Shown: positions 46,882 to 59,597, counted from the first letter of the stretch. The stretch is 64,000 bases of DNA from Heterocephalus glaber (GCF_000247695.1 NW_004624742.1:7348049-7412048), one strand, 5' to 3'. The notes: generated by a model not told the origin, from the sequence alone. Numbers and translations are program-made.

Positions 46882-47365
46882 TGCTATGGTTTGGATGTGG
46901 TTTGTCCCTCAAAGGCTGATGTGTTAGAAGCCTGAGATAAATGTGGCAATATTAAGAAGTGGGACCTAGGACCAGGGATTTAGCTCAGTGGTTCCACCAC
47001 CTGCCTCCAAGCACAAGGTCCTGAGTTCAATCCCCAGTACCAAAAAAGAATAAAAAGAATTTTAAAAAGAAGTGGGACCTAGTGGAAGGTAATTAGATCA
47101 TTGAAAGCTGTACTCTCCAAGGGGAGGGGGATTAATGTACTTCTTGTGGGACCCCAGTTAGTTGCCACAAGAGTACGTTTTTTAAATTGTAAGCCTGACT
47201 TCTGAATCATTCAGGCTTCTTTTCTCACCATTTGGACTCTCCCTCTCGCTCACACCCCTGTTATTGTGATGTCATCCACCATGAGGCCTTCATTAGAGGT
47301 CAAACGAATATAGCCACATGATCTTGGCCTTCCAGTCGGCAAAACTGTAGAAATTGACCTCTTTT
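46882..47365 (+). mobile_element. MaLR LTR (MST/MLT1-like) split by an ID SINE
   Basis: TGCTATGGTTTGGATGTGGT begins the LTR. After the ID come 'agtgggacctagtggaaggt' and 'ccatgaggccttcattagag'. The right end is worn. Confidence 0.8.
46970..47066 (+). mobile_element. ID SINE inside the MaLR LTR
   Basis: ACCAGGGATTTAGCTCAGTG start, B box GAGTTCAATCCC, A-rich tail. A perfect 16-bp duplication AAGAAGTGGGACCTAG is at 46954-46969 and 47067-47082. Confidence 0.95.
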
Positions 47366-49454
47366 CTTTCTACATTTTCATTCTCAGAGATTTTGCTATT
47401 ACAATGGAAAAGGGACTACATAAAGGATGTCATCCAGACGTCAAGTCCAGAGGAAATTCATGGGAAAAGAGAACGTCCTAGAGCCAAGGAGGAGATGAAC
47501 AAAACCAAGATTTACTCTAAAGGAAGAAAAAATATGAGTCAATGAAAGGTCTAAAATTACTGAAATATGAAGACAATCATTGGTACTCATCAGCAGAGAA
47601 GAAAATTCCAAAGAAAATATAATGACCAAATCATTTCATTTGTGTATGTAATTTTCCTTAGAAGAAAATGATTCTGGGAAAACTGATAGAAGTTCTAAAT
47701 GTGCTCAGTGACTGCGTTACATTTCCAAATTCAGAGCAGCAGACAGAGAAGGGAAGTGATACATATTTCCTTACTTCTCAGAATTCCTACATGTATTCCA
47801 ATGACTCCACAATAATATGTTATTGCAGAAAATGTATTACATGAGTTATATAAAGAAGGTTAATAATTACAGACTGAATGAACAAATTAAAGTAGAGGGA
47901 TAGTACTTAGAAAAATAAAAAGAATAATACCCAAGAAGATGAAGTCAGAAACACAAAAGAAAAGGAAATAAAAGGAAGTAGGAACTGAGTTCTTTTTTAT
48001 TTCTTTGAGGCTGAAAATTGAAATTCAAACTTTACTGGGGTGTAACACTTTGAAAAGAAGTAGCCCCCATGAACGGAATAGGCCCCCAAAATAGGTAGGT
48101 ACAGACCATGCAGGATGCCAAAGGTAGTATTAGGATTGTAATGTGCAGCCTAAGATTTGTAGAAAGCTACTACTTATCTTAGAGGAAAAAATGGCTGATG
48201 AAATACAGGGTAATATACTCAGATTTGCATTTTGAAGATGACTATAACTGGAATGTAGGGGATGGATTAGAAGTGGCATAGCTAGATTAGATGCCAGGAG
48301 ACCAGAGAGAAGGCCACCCCCAAAGTTCTAGATGAGAGATGATGGCAACTTGGACTAAATTGATGGTAGTAAAAAAAGAGAAAATTGGGAGGATTTGAGA
48401 AATATTTTAAGAGATGAAATAGTTAAGACTTCATGAGGCATTTAGACACATAAGGAGAGAGAAAATGGTGAGGATAAAAGATTAATAAGACATTACTAAA
48501 ATAGATTTGTCTTCCCTTATTTGTTAGGACTTTCAGGATTGCGGTTGACTCAAATTCCAACTCAAACTTACTCAGACAAAACAGGAGAAGCATTTGCCTC
48601 TTTAACTGAAAAGTTTAGAGATAAATCTAAATTTAGGAGTTCTTTGATTCAGGGCTGAAATGATGTTACAGGACCCCATCTTTTCCCAGTTTGTAGAACC
48701 CCTATATGGTAATGTCAGTAGTTCATACAAACAAGTCCAAGGATGAAGAAAACGGTTCTCTCCATAGACGATTCTACCAACCCCTCGATCAACACAAAAT
48801 GTGTCACAGGGATGAGGTCTTATCCCAGACAGAAATTCAGGGCCCTACTATCAAAGCCAGGGAAATACACTGGTGGCCAACAACAGTGGCCACTGGTCAT
48901 GCATTTTCAATCAAGCTGTAACTAGTCAGATGCTTCTCTTTTTGAAATCACAAATTAATTTATAAACATGCACATATTAAGTTGAATAAAGACTGGCGTA
49001 GTATAGCCAGACCATTTATCTCACATAATGCACGAGTACTCAAAAATTTCAAAACTTTCTGACATTGTAAAATTATTTATGGATTTAATCACTTGCTCAG
49101 AACCAATGTATAATTTTATAATTTTACTATGTACTTGTTACTCTAGGTATGAACTTTTTGAAATGATTTTGAAGCATCATTTTATTCCTGGCATGGAAAA
49201 ATTAAATTATGTAAATAAAACAAATGCAATGTATGTTTTATCTTTAAAATATCTGGTAGTTGCAGAGCAGATATGGCCATCAAAAATAAAGGAACCATGT
49301 AGTGAGTCAGCAGACCTGACTCACATCACACATAGGTTGTTGATTATTTATATCTGTTGATTACTTACAGATTACAGATTGTTGATTACAGACAAAAGAC
49401 AGCAGCTGTTGGTTACTGACAACACCTGTCTCTATTGCATAGTGTAGGAGAGCA
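47366..49454. other. Unassigned sequence
   Basis: No repeat or gene recognised. Near 49338-49390 the word GTTGATTA recurs three times (small imperfect tandem). The 110-codon frame at 49028-49360 has no domain. Confidence 0.45.
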
Positions 49455-49660
49455 AACTGCCCAGGCTCTTGTCTTATCTCTGCCACTGTGTGATCTACAG
49501 TAGTCTCTTTAGCCTCGCTGTACTTCAGTTTCCTTATCAGTAAAATGAGAATGACAATATAATAGTACTGCTTTAAATAGTTATTATGAGAATTAGATGA
49601 GTTAATATTTTAAAGTGTTCACAACAGTGCCTGGCACAAAATAACTACTATATGTATGTA
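49455..49660 (-). mobile_element. MIR SINE (minus strand)
   Basis: 'cttcagtttccttatcagta', 'aaaatgagaatgacaatata', 'ttatgagaattagatgagtt', 'aacagtgcctggcacaaaat': a nearly complete reverse MIR. Confidence 0.9.
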
Positions 49661-49679
49661 TTTGTTCAACAAACGAGAA

Positions 49680-49845
49680 TATTTAATCTTTCTGAGCTTA
49701 GTTTCTGTAGTTTCTGTTCACCAAATGAACATAATAGTAGTTGTGACTTCTCAAGATTTTTCTGAGTGACAAAGGAAATAATTGTACTGTGAAGTTCCTC
49801 ACACAAAATTTTGCACAAAGCCAAACATTCAATAAAAGGAGTCTT
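49680..49845 (-). mobile_element. MIR-like fragment (minus strand)
   Basis: 'ctgagcttagtttctgtagt' ... 'gaaataattgtactgtgaag' and 'aacattcaataaaaggag' suggest a second, worn MIR in the same orientation. Confidence 0.45.
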
Positions 49846-49909
49846 TTTTTTTTTCTTCAAAGATTGGACAACTTTTTATGTTAATAAACATTGGAATTTA
49901 TCTAAACTC

Positions 49910-50085
49910 CAGCCATACCTAGTTATTCTCTATTCCTACATCCTTCAATATTTCTCTTGGCCCTCTCCATCATACTCCCATGGAATTATAAATTGCAGAA
50001 ACCAGAACCATGTTTGACTTGTTCACTACTGAAGTGTGTACCCATTCGAACACGACATATACTCAATAAATAGTTGCTAAACAAA
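49910..50085 (+). mobile_element. L2 3' end
   Basis: 'agaaccatgtttgacttgtt' and 'atatactcaataaatagttg' follow the L2 3' end. Confidence 0.6.
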
Positions 50086-50889
50086 AAAAATGATTATTCA
50101 ACCCTTCATTTCAGTGCATTTTGTCCACCAAGTAATATGCTTGGATACTTCAAGACAGATTCAGCAAAATGGACAGATCGTGATCCCGATAATTTTTCTC
50201 TTTCTGTATAAAGATTCTATCTACATAAAAATCATTGAGCAGGGCTGCAATGAGCTGTCACTTCAAGTAGACATGTGTAAGCACAAAGCCCTGAATGATG
50301 GGCAGAGCTCTTGAGTTGTACCGTGTTGCAGTCTGTCAACTGGAATATGTTAGGAAAGGAAGCATTAGCCCACAACTTTAAAGTTACAAGTAAGTATTTT
50401 GCAGATAGAAAAATAAGGGATTTGAGAGATGTTTACTTAAAAAAATATCTTCTAAAGTTTAAACTTAAAACTGATCTCAGTCCAAAATTCTGTAACAGAA
50501 GAAACTTCAGGCTCTTCCATATTTCTCTTTGGATCTTCCATATTTGGTTCTTCCATATTTCTATTGTCCTGGGAAATAAATTTCAGAATTTGATCAAATA
50601 ATGGTAGATTCCATGCTATCCCATTCAGGTATCCCCAGTTTATCTATAATGATTTTCCTCTTGTCAGCTCATTTCTTAAACCTTTGCTGAATCTGGTTTC
50701 AATGGTACTATAAACAATCATCATTGCATTGTAAAACTGGAAACTCTCCACTAAAATAGTGTTTTGATCTGGGTTGCCATAGTAATAAGTGTATGCTCCC
50801 CTCTTTGGAGGCCTTGTTATATGAAGTATCTGTGATTTGCTCAGAATGGCCCCAGTTCATCTGTCAAAATGGGTTTTTCCTTTTTTAAA
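50086..50889. other. Unassigned sequence with a small tandem repeat
   Basis: TCTTCCATATTT occurs three times at about 50513, 50534 and 50549. The rest shows no recognised gene or repeat. Confidence 0.45.
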
Positions 50890-51720
50890 ATAATGATCTA
50901 GAAAATCCCACAGTGGCTACAAATATTTTACAGCCATAACGAGGAGCATTGGAGTAGTCAAGCTTTATAAATCTAGGCCATTATTACATTAAAATAAATC
51001 ACATTTCTTAGGTATATTACACGGGGCTATGTAAACTTAATTTTAGATCTGCTATTCAACAAGGGTGCGGTTGTTTATAATGAAAAAAGAATTATTAAGT
51101 GTGACTTCAAAAATGCATCATATGTCAGTTCATGTAGAGAGACCCTGGAGCAAAAAAAAATGGAAATTACTTCTTATTCCTATCAAAATACTGCAAATAG
51201 CTATTCAGGTTCAAACTTAGTTACAATTAGAATGTGATAAGCAATGATTTTGTATAACAGCAAGAAATTGCATATCCCATTCACATTTGGGTTGAAGTTA
51301 TTCATTGGTAGGAGGGGGAAAATGAGGAATCTTGCTAATTTATCAGTGTCACCATGAGAAAAATGATGATGGTATGTTATTTAAAATAGAAATGTTCAAG
51401 TCAGTTACAATAATTTGATACAAGAACAATGATATCTCTTTCTGCAGGAATGAGAGTAAACAAACTCTATATCAACAAACCAGGAATAGAATCCACAAAA
51501 AGGTGGAACATCATTTTTCATCTAAGACAAATGGTTAAGTTGGTTACTTTCTGTAAGTCACCACCAGCTATAGGGTTGTTTTGTGTAATTCACTGCTGGC
51601 TACTGCCTCATAATATCTGATGTGGGAATATTAACAACATCAGTGGGCAAAGGAACAGGAAGAATCCATCTGTATTCAATGAATTTTAATTAAAAAGTAA
51701 TTACTGTACAATGAGGTAGC
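50890..51720. promoter_or_regulatory. Candidate conserved non-coding stretch
   Basis: Repeat-free AT-rich sequence with clustered homeodomain-like cores, such as CATTATTACATTAAAATAAA near 50980 and TTTTAATTAAAAAGTAATTA near 51682. No coding content. This is a suggestion from texture, not a demonstrated element. Confidence 0.22.
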
Positions 51721-53079
51721 TGCCAACTTTATTCCTGCTTCCTGACCACAAACCACACACACAGAATATTAGTCTTCTGCTATTTGTATCCTGCTGAACA
51801 ACCAGAAAGGCAGGCAGCAACCAGGCACACATTTCCTTGCATTTTTCAGGTGACTTAGTTTTAAACAACTGCAGCCCCAGAAGACATTCAGGGGCAAGAG
51901 GTGGTGCACATCTTCTGTTATAATTGACCTGGGCTTTGAGATTTCTCTGTCATGATGTATCCCAGAATGTTGCATGATGGGAAGACCCTTGTTATTCCTC
52001 CTCCAGCCGAGCCAAACGGACAAGATCAAGTAGGCCTGGGACTTGGGAAAAAAGGAAAGAAATATTGACAGATAAGTAACCACTCTAGGAAATGACAGAC
52101 AGCTAGAGCAGTGTCGGTACTCTCAGGATTCAGAGGTAATCCTTTAACCTCATGCTCAAACTCTGTAATCTTTCAATGAGATGGAAGAGAAGAAGGGGGA
52201 AAAAAGCAAATTGCTTAATCAAAGCCCTTAATGTGTGACCAGGATTAGTAACTAAGTCAGAATGACAACCTGCAGGTGTAAAGAGACTTCATAAAAATGG
52301 TCTCGGTATTAATGAAGTCGTATCCACAGGCTGAAAAGAAGGAAAAGGGGAAACTGGGATTCCAGTTGCTACAGACACCTTTCTGTATAAGAAAACAGCC
52401 ATTCCAAACTGTTTTCCCAACCACCACACATTTTCCATCCGCTACCAAGAGGCAGGGCTGCAGCCTGGCTTCTTTCTGGTTGGCAAATTTCCCATTTCTC
52501 CCCATTCTATAAAATCAACTTCATCCAAAAAACAACATAACAGGTGTCAGTTGAGTTTCTGTCTAAAGAAGAAGAATAGGCTCTGGCATAAGTCATTTGC
52601 TGCTGAGGGCACTAAAAGATGTCGGGGTGCTTCTTCTGAAAGGAAGTGCTAACAGACTAAAGTGGCTCTTGTCAATTCACATTAAAAATGGAAAATAATA
52701 GCACACTCGAGTTATACCGCATCCTTTGAAGCACCCATCCATGTTATACTATGAGTTTTTGTGTTAACCTTCAGAAATGGTGGGACATATGCAATAGTTA
52801 CTCCACAATAGGGCATTCTCAGGTCCTGATGAGCCATTTGTCATCACCTCAATCATAGTTATATAGTGAGAGCACTCTTATTAAAACCAATATTTTTCAC
52901 CCATCTTGCCTATTTTTCCCCGAAGATATTACCAATATTCCAGGAATAAGCAATGACAAATGCCTATAAATAGCACTTATAAATACCATTTGTGACAGGC
53001 TGGTCCTAGAGGATCCCATGGAAAAATAGGTTTATTGTGTCTGCAGTTGTCCTTCACTGCCCCTTTTCTAGTTTTGGAT
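51721..53079. other. Unassigned sequence
   Basis: No recognised repeat. The minus-strand 104-codon frame at 51769-52083 has no domain. Confidence 0.45.
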
Positions 53080-53590
53080 CAGTTCTCTATTGTGATGTAA
53101 TAAATTTCTCCAAACCTTAGCAGCTAAAAGGTATTATCCTACAGTTCCTGAGCTTCATGAATCTGAGAGTGGTGTACTTGAGGTTCTGGTTCAGGGTCTC
53201 TTATCAGGCTACATCACCTGAAAGTTTGATTGGGGCTGAAGGGTCTGCCTCTAAGCAGGCTCACCCATCTGGCTGTTGATGTGAGTCTTTACCTCTTCAC
53301 TAGCTATTAATAGGAAGCCTTAGTCCATCATCACATGGACCTCTCCAAGAAGCTCAGGACTTAGCAGCTCGTGTTTCCCAGAACAAGTGGTATAAAAGAA
53401 GGTGAGTGGAAGAGAGCCCAAGGCAGAAAGAGTGTGTCTTTTATAACCTAATATTGATTGAACATACTGTCACTTCCACTGTCTGTATTTTTGGACACAC
53501 AGACCAATGCTGCTACCATACAGGACATAAATACACAAGAGTGTGAATGCCAGGAAACAGGAGTCATTGGGATCCACCTCAGATGGCTGC
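53080..53590 (-). mobile_element. MaLR-like/MER antisense repeat
   Basis: 'attatcctacagttcctgag', 'ttctggttcagggtctctta', 'gattggggctgaagggtctg', 'catcacatggacctctccaa', 'acttccactgtctgta' and 'ggagtcattgggatccacct' follow a frequent mammalian repeat about 500 bp long. The exact family name is uncertain. Confidence 0.65.
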
Positions 53591-54399
53591 AATTAAACCA
53601 CTAAACATGGCCAAGGGCTTTATTTACTTTGGCACTGGAGAGAACAAACAGCATTAATACACTGGTTATTGGGAGACAAAAATGTGTGTATATGCGCAGG
53701 TGTTTTGCTGGGTTCACGAGGAGTGTCATGTTGTCTACTGTCAGTCAGGTCAAAGAACTGGATTTCACCTCCTAGGGGGAGAAGATAAGTCAAAGCACAG
53801 AGACTCTGTGAGACATTGACACAAACCATCTGATAAAGGATTGCTCTGAGCTGGAGAGACTTTTACCTCCTTTGAAAGCAGACTATGGAGCAGTAACACA
53901 GGACAGTGGTACCTCCTGTGTCTGGCAGGAGCCATTGAGCCAGGCTCTCCTTGAGGCCTTGCTAGTCATGATGGAGAGATGCTTCTTCAAAGTCATTCAT
54001 TTCTCAATTATTCAAAGGGGACAGAGATAGAAGACCATGAACGAATATGTCCTGATCTCAAGTGGGACTTGCCTAGGGAATACAAATACCTGCAATGTGG
54101 AAGTCCTGCCATTATGCACATGGAGACAGTGAAGTTCCACAATGCTATCCATTCTCATCTGCATTTTCAGACTGGTGAGGTTCCACTACATAATTCCAAA
54201 TTTGCATGACTTGCTTTGGAGAGGGTAAGGTAATTTAAGTGGCATAGCCTTTGTCCCATCAGACTGCTAAGTCATATATACAAGGAAAAACCTTGCAGAT
54301 ACCCTGCATTCACTGAATTCATTGCTGAACTATCTCATATTTTATACCTATCTCTTATTTTGTCTCTGACATTCTGCTTCATAACCGCTTCTGTATCTT
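53591..54399. other. Unassigned sequence
   Basis: No gene or identified repeat. Confidence 0.4.
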
Positions 54400-54640
54400 C
54401 CACACTTTTTTCCTCTTCTTCCCCATACTCCAACCTTCTTGCCCTTTCTGTTCCTCTTTCTGGACTTTGACTCAACTTTCTCCTTCCAGATGTAGCATCT
54501 CTTCAGCAGTCATCCCTGGAACATATCTGTTTGCAAGCTCCCCTAATTGATCACTGATGGGAGAGCAATATCCCAGTCTTCTTTGTACCTTCAGTTCCTA
54601 GCATAGCATCTGACACTTAAAAAGCCAGTTTGGATTGAGT
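54400..54640 (+). mobile_element. L2 fragment
   Basis: C/T-rich 'ttgccctttctgttcctctt', 'agatgtagcatctcttcagc' and 'ttcctagcatagcatctgac' in L2 3'UTR order. Confidence 0.55.
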
Positions 54641-55124
54641 GGAATCATTGCTCTAGTAGTATCTTAACTTGTCATATATCCCCTTTAACACCAAAACACA
54701 GACGTAACTTTGAGGAAATTTCTACTAATGTCCCAATTACAGTATGCCAAAGAAGTCATTCATTTCCCAGTTATTCAGTTTGAACATGCAGATAGTGTGA
54801 TACATGGTAGTTTTGTAGTGATGAGAAAACTTAGAGCACATCTAGTTTCATGAAACTTAGAGTCCAGTTTATTCAATAGACAGTAAGTGTTGGTAAATGA
54901 TTTCATGATATCTGATCGTTGCCTTCAAATACCTAAAGGACTATTTCATAAAAAAGAGGCTAAACTAATATTTGGAAGGCAGAATTTGACTCCGTGAGTC
55001 CATAACAGGATACAGATTTCAACATAATTTAAATAAGGACATTTAGAGCTGAAGTTTTTGAATACTAGGAAGGACTTGCCTTAGGAAATAAGGAGTGTCC
55101 CAGCACTACGAAGCTAGGTGACGT
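54641..55124. other. Unassigned sequence
   Basis: Nothing recognised. Confidence 0.4.
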
Positions 55125-55325
55125 TTGCTCAGAGCATAACAATAATAATGGTGGCCAACATTTATAAAGTTCTTAGTATATACAGGCATTGCACAAAACT
55201 CTATATAGCCATCAGAATTTTTGTAGTTGTGGAAACTGAGGTCCAAATAAGTTCTGAAATTAAATACAGGAAGTCCAACTCCAGAGCTTGTGCGCTAAAC
55301 CACTCAACTCTCTGCCTCCCTGTTG
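55125..55325 (+). mobile_element. MIR SINE
   Basis: 'ggccaacatttataaagttc', 'ttagtatatacaggcattgc', 'tgtggaaactgaggtccaaa' and 'aactctctgcctccct' in MIR order. Confidence 0.75.
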
Positions 55326-55396
55326 AAAGGGTGTTGGGAGCATTTCTACATAAATTTTGGGGGAAAATCATTTCATAATTAAAGTATGACTACAGC

Positions 55397-55853
55397 TGTC
55401 TAAGGCCCAAAGTTAACTTGCCCGAGAGCCGGCACACGGAAACATAACTCCATTTTGCCTGCAGTCACAGCCTCAGTGGTCTGTGATGCTGTGGAACTCA
55501 AAGGCAAGATGACATCAGCTGAAGACATCCTAGTTCCTTGAGAACCCAGTAGTGATACAAAAGAGAAAGGTTTCACCTGGGGAGGGAGGAGTTCCTTATC
55601 AGCTCAGTTCATCCCACCTACTATCCCGGCAACGCTCTCCTTTCTGCCCTCATCAGCATAAGATTTGCATCCAAATAGGATCACACTCCTAAATCACCTG
55701 ATACTCCCTCCAATTATTGTGAGGACCCAATAAATAATGGCTAGCTCAGAGAGTCCTTGTCTTTGCCCACTCTGAGGCACTGATCTCCTGGCCCTCCACA
55801 TACTTTGAAATTACACAAGTCTCTGTTGTATTTTCTTCTTTAGCCCTCTCTGT
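55397..55853 (+). mobile_element. Solo LTR-like sequence of an endogenous retrovirus (putative)
   Basis: 'aacataactccattttgcct', a GC-richer promoter-like part, AATAAA at 55729-55734 and a following 'cagagagtccttgtctttgc' U5-like part resemble an ERV LTR. Limits and family are uncertain. No retroviral coding region adjoins it. Confidence 0.5.
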
Positions 55854-56564
55854 CACCCTTTCTAGGTAGTCAGAGTAAATCATTCTCCGATAAAAGGATT
55901 CTTCAGTGAGTAGAGGAGAATTACATGTTCTTTCTAACCCTGAGGTTTTCGATGCTGTTATTCTCTCTATGGGCCCCTGTGAGGCAGGGAGCCAGGATCT
56001 GTGGTTATGTTGATCACCTGTGGAGATATTAAGAAGCCCTATTCCCACCCTCAGCCTTCCCAGGGGCAGCACTACCTGACAGGTTTCTGCACTATACTTG
56101 CCTGGGCTTTTGACTCAAGGCTAAAATATTTGTTTAAATGCAAAGTTTTGAGAGACATCATGCTCCAAACTGGTGAAAGGTCAAGAAACCGTATCACAGG
56201 AGGAAATGGAAGAACTGGCTCTGCTTTTGGAAAACAAAACAAAACAAAACCAGGGAGAGACATGTCTTCAAATATTTGAAGAATTGTCACTTAAAAAAGG
56301 AGACTGACTTGTTTTTGTTTCTGCCAAAGGCACAATAAAAACCAATAGTGAAGGTTGTCTTGTGGTGGTTTTCTATTCAACATTAAGAAAGAATCTCTTA
56401 GCAATTGGCACTGCCCAGCCCTGGAATGCACTCTCTGGGAATTTTGTGAGTACTTCATTAGAGGATTTTAGCAGAGATACTGAAGAAGAGATTCTTCTAT
56501 TTTTAAGAGCTTTTAAATTTCAAATTCAATGGTTGAGTTTGTAATCTCCACCTTTATCTAGGTA
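55854..56564. other. Unassigned sequence
   Basis: Contains an (AAAAC)n run at 56231-56251. A 108-codon minus-strand frame (55746-56072) overlaps the end of the LTR-like block and has no domain. Confidence 0.4.
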
Positions 56565-56736
56565 CAGTGGAAACTTGGTTCACAAATGCTTTTGTTTGTG
56601 AACAATTTGGTTTGCAAACTCTGTATCAGGTGATGAACATGACTGCAGCCATCTTTCCCGGATGAACACAAACACGAACATGGCTATCTTTTCCAGAATC
56701 GTGGGATGAATTAAGTTCATGAACTGAGGTACTATG
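56565..56736. mobile_element. Tigger-like MITE
   Basis: Left end CAGTGGAAACTTGGTTCACA and right end TTCATGAACTGAGGTACTATG are inverted repeats with some decay. A TA lies on each side. It is a different family from the copies at 39255 and 57046. Confidence 0.7.
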
Positions 56737-57045
56737 TATTAATAGCTGTGATTATTTCATTATTTCTGTAATTAAGAAAATTTATTTTGAAATATTGAAT
56801 GCACAATATAAAATAAAAACACCTATAATCTCAGCACTTAACCAAGTAGAAACAACATATAAAGACTTTAGTCACTCTCCTCCATTGCTAATAACTTGGC
56901 TAAATTCATCAAAAGTAAAGGAAATCAACTTCCTGATCATATTGATGTGAATTAATATCTAATATTTTAAAAACTAGGTTACATGATATTGATTGATACA
57001 TGTGTGTGCATATATATAATTTTCCATTGTAAACATACACATTTA

Positions 57046-57402
57046 CAGAGGACCCTCGGGATATGACTGGCCTGACATATGAACAACTTGGGTTATGACT
57101 GGAATTTTAGTGTTAAATTAAGAACAAAGTCTTGAGTTATAGCCCGAGTGCCAGGCACTTGTGCCCAGAAGGTCTCAGGTACAGATCCTTTAAAGAGTTC
57201 TGGAATGAACATTGCAACATCCTTTCCTGTGTGGGGTTAATTGAGAAATCCTAGGCCAATGTCTCTTTAAGGACACTGAGATCTGCCTGTGTACAGGAGA
57301 GAGACTTTGAAGGCTATGTAAGGAGCCTGAGCCTTCAATTGACCAACTTGAGTTACAACTGCCCTTGAGAATGAATTGAGTGTGTAAGTCAAGGGTCCAC
57401 TA
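57046..57402. mobile_element. Tigger-like MITE, long copy
   Basis: Left end CAGAGGACCCTCGGGATATG then GACTGGCCTGACATATGAAC, right end AAGTCAAGGGTCCACTATA. It shares 'aacaacttgggtt' and 'caacttgagttacaac' with the short copy at 39255 but has about 160 more interior bases. Confidence 0.82.
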
Positions 57403-57934
57403 TATATATACCAGTGACATGATGTTTGTGGAGTTGACTTATTCAAATTGTGCCTTGAACTACATCTGAACCAACCTTAAGAATGGAAATTGGCTCTGAA
57501 AAACAAAATTTCATGATTTTTTTCTCAATTCCTTCTTCCATCTAAAGGGTAAACATAGTTGAGGGCTTTCAGATTTGGGGAGTGTCTTCAGCTTGGTGAT
57601 GACTCCGAGGTGAAACCAGGCGGAGTGGAGGGATCTGTGAGAGTACACAAGGCATCTTACTGCAGTACACAGGTTGGCCAGCGAGAATGTGCCCCCATAA
57701 TTCTCTTCCTTTCTGCGTCTCTTTTTATCTCAGAAAGGGCACCCTCTACCCAGCTGCTTGGTGGAAAATGCAGGCATGGCCCTCGGCTCCTTTCTTTCCC
57801 TCTGTTTTCACCTCCAGCTCATTCTGAAGTCCTGAGCACTCCACCTCCAAACACCTGGAGCCCCACTCACTCTGTCCTTGCCAGGTGACACCTGCCTGTG
57901 AGGTGCCAACAGCCCTACTTCTGCTTGTGCTATA
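57403..57934. other. Unassigned sequence
   Basis: A 109-codon plus-strand frame (57559-57888) lacks any domain. No repeat recognised. Confidence 0.4.
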
Positions 57935-58512
57935 ACTCTTCTGCACAATGCCCCCAGAATGACTTCTTTATTAAATACAAATACAATCATGCCACTCTGC
58001 TAAGTCCCTCCAGTGCTTCCCATCAACTTAGAAAACATTCCAAATTCCTTATTCTGGCACAAAAGTGTATAGTGCTTTTGCTCTGACCACCTCTTTCTTG
58101 GCCTTCCTACACTCTCCCCAGCCAGCCTGGCCTCTCAACTGGTCCTCATGAACACCATACTGGTGGCCACTTGGGAGTCTCAGCATGAGTGGAACCTCTA
58201 CCTGGAACATTGCTCTCACTCACTGCCAAGCATCCATCTCTCTTTTGATTGAGAGCTCAGCTTAGAAATCACCTCACAGGGAGGCCTCCCTTGATGCCTC
58301 ATCTGACATAGTTTCTCTATATCCCATCCTCTTACTGTAAGTCTCTGTGTAGCTCTGATTTCTATCTCATCTTTTTCCTTTCTTCTATTTCTTCCTTTCT
58401 TATATGTCTCCCTCACCAGAATGCAAGATCCCTTTGTTAACTGCTAAATCTTCAGCTCCTAGCACAAAGCCTAATACATAGTAAATGTCCATTTATCTAT
58501 TGGATAAATGAA
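57935..58512 (+). mobile_element. L2 3' region, long fragment
   Basis: 'ctaagtccctccagtgcttc', 'cctcacagggaggcctccct', 'cagaatgcaagatccctttg', 'atctattggataaatgaa' in L2 order over nearly 600 bases, the clearest L2 of the window. Confidence 0.85.
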
Positions 58513-59439
58513 AGTGCATGACTGGTGGTCCCAGACAATAATCATCCATCCAGTCCACTGACTTTCCCTTGTTTCCCAGCCCTCCTCATCCTTACTGGAT
58601 AATAATATCGGGCTTTGCATGCCACAGTAATGAACCTAGCTCTGAGATCTTGTAGCCACTGAATAAAAAGCCTAACTCTTGGGGCAGATTTGTGAACATG
58701 TGTGAAATCAAGCATGAAAAAGAAACCAAGACTTTCTTACATGGGTCTAATTTGTGAAGATAACCGCTAAGAAACCTGAAAGGTTGGAAGGAGCCATCAG
58801 GATCAGGCAATTCCCTGTTTGCTCTCAGCACCATTAGCTCTGTAGCCATTAAAGTGGTGTCACTGATACAGGCAGCCAGATAAAAGTTAAACTTGGATTT
58901 AACTTTTACAAATTAATACTGTGAGTGTCTTTTGTTCTTGTGGGGACAGTGAGTTGTATTGGTGTTGGCCAAATTTAATGGTATCAGGTTAGAGGGATAA
59001 ATTATCTTTTTCCTCCCTGAGGTCATGTCCTGAATAAAACTACAAAAATGATTCCTATTGAATCATACCTTTCGATCATCAAAATACTTATCATATTAAA
59101 AACATTTTATAGGGATTTTCACAAAAATATTTTTGCAGCTGTCTCTATCCCTATGAGCCACCCATTTTATGGTGTGATAGAATTGGAATCAGAGAGGTCA
59201 AATCACTTCTCAAGGTCACATTGATTTCTGATGAGGATAGCAACCTCTGGAGTGTCTGGTCAGTAGGGAGCAGCCCCAAGAAACCAATCACTGCCAAGGA
59301 CAATGATACTTTGGAATTTTTGGACACTCAAAGCTGAAGATCAGACTTCATGATTGACCCCTCCCCAGTTCCCTGCCCTAGTGGCCTGCCAGCCTCCCAA
59401 GAAGACATTATTTCTTTACCTGCACTACATTGTTCATCT
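58513..59439. other. Mostly unassigned sequence
   Basis: A possible worn MIR lies at about 59090-59235 ('tttatggtgtgatagaattg', 'cacttctcaaggtcacattg'). Otherwise nothing recognised. Confidence 0.4.
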
Positions 59440-59597
59440 TTTTTGGGAGGAAGGGTTTGAGACAGGTCCCTGAAATGTAGTTCTAGCTGGTCTTGAACTA
59501 ATTATGTAGCTCAGGTTGGCCTTGAACTTGTAGCAATCCTCCTGCCTCAGCCTCCCAAGTATTGGGATGATAGGAATGTTCCACCACACCCCACAGA
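59440..59597 (-). mobile_element. B1 SINE (minus strand)
   Basis: GTTTGAGACAGGTCCCTGAA, 'tcaggttggccttgaacttg' and 'cctgcctcagcctcccaagt' mark a 7SL-derived B1, with a T-rich stretch marking its tail. Duplication CTACATTGTTCATCT (59425-59439) and CTACATTGTTAATCT (59598-59612), 14 of 15 identical. B1 is restricted to rodents. Confidence 0.93.
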
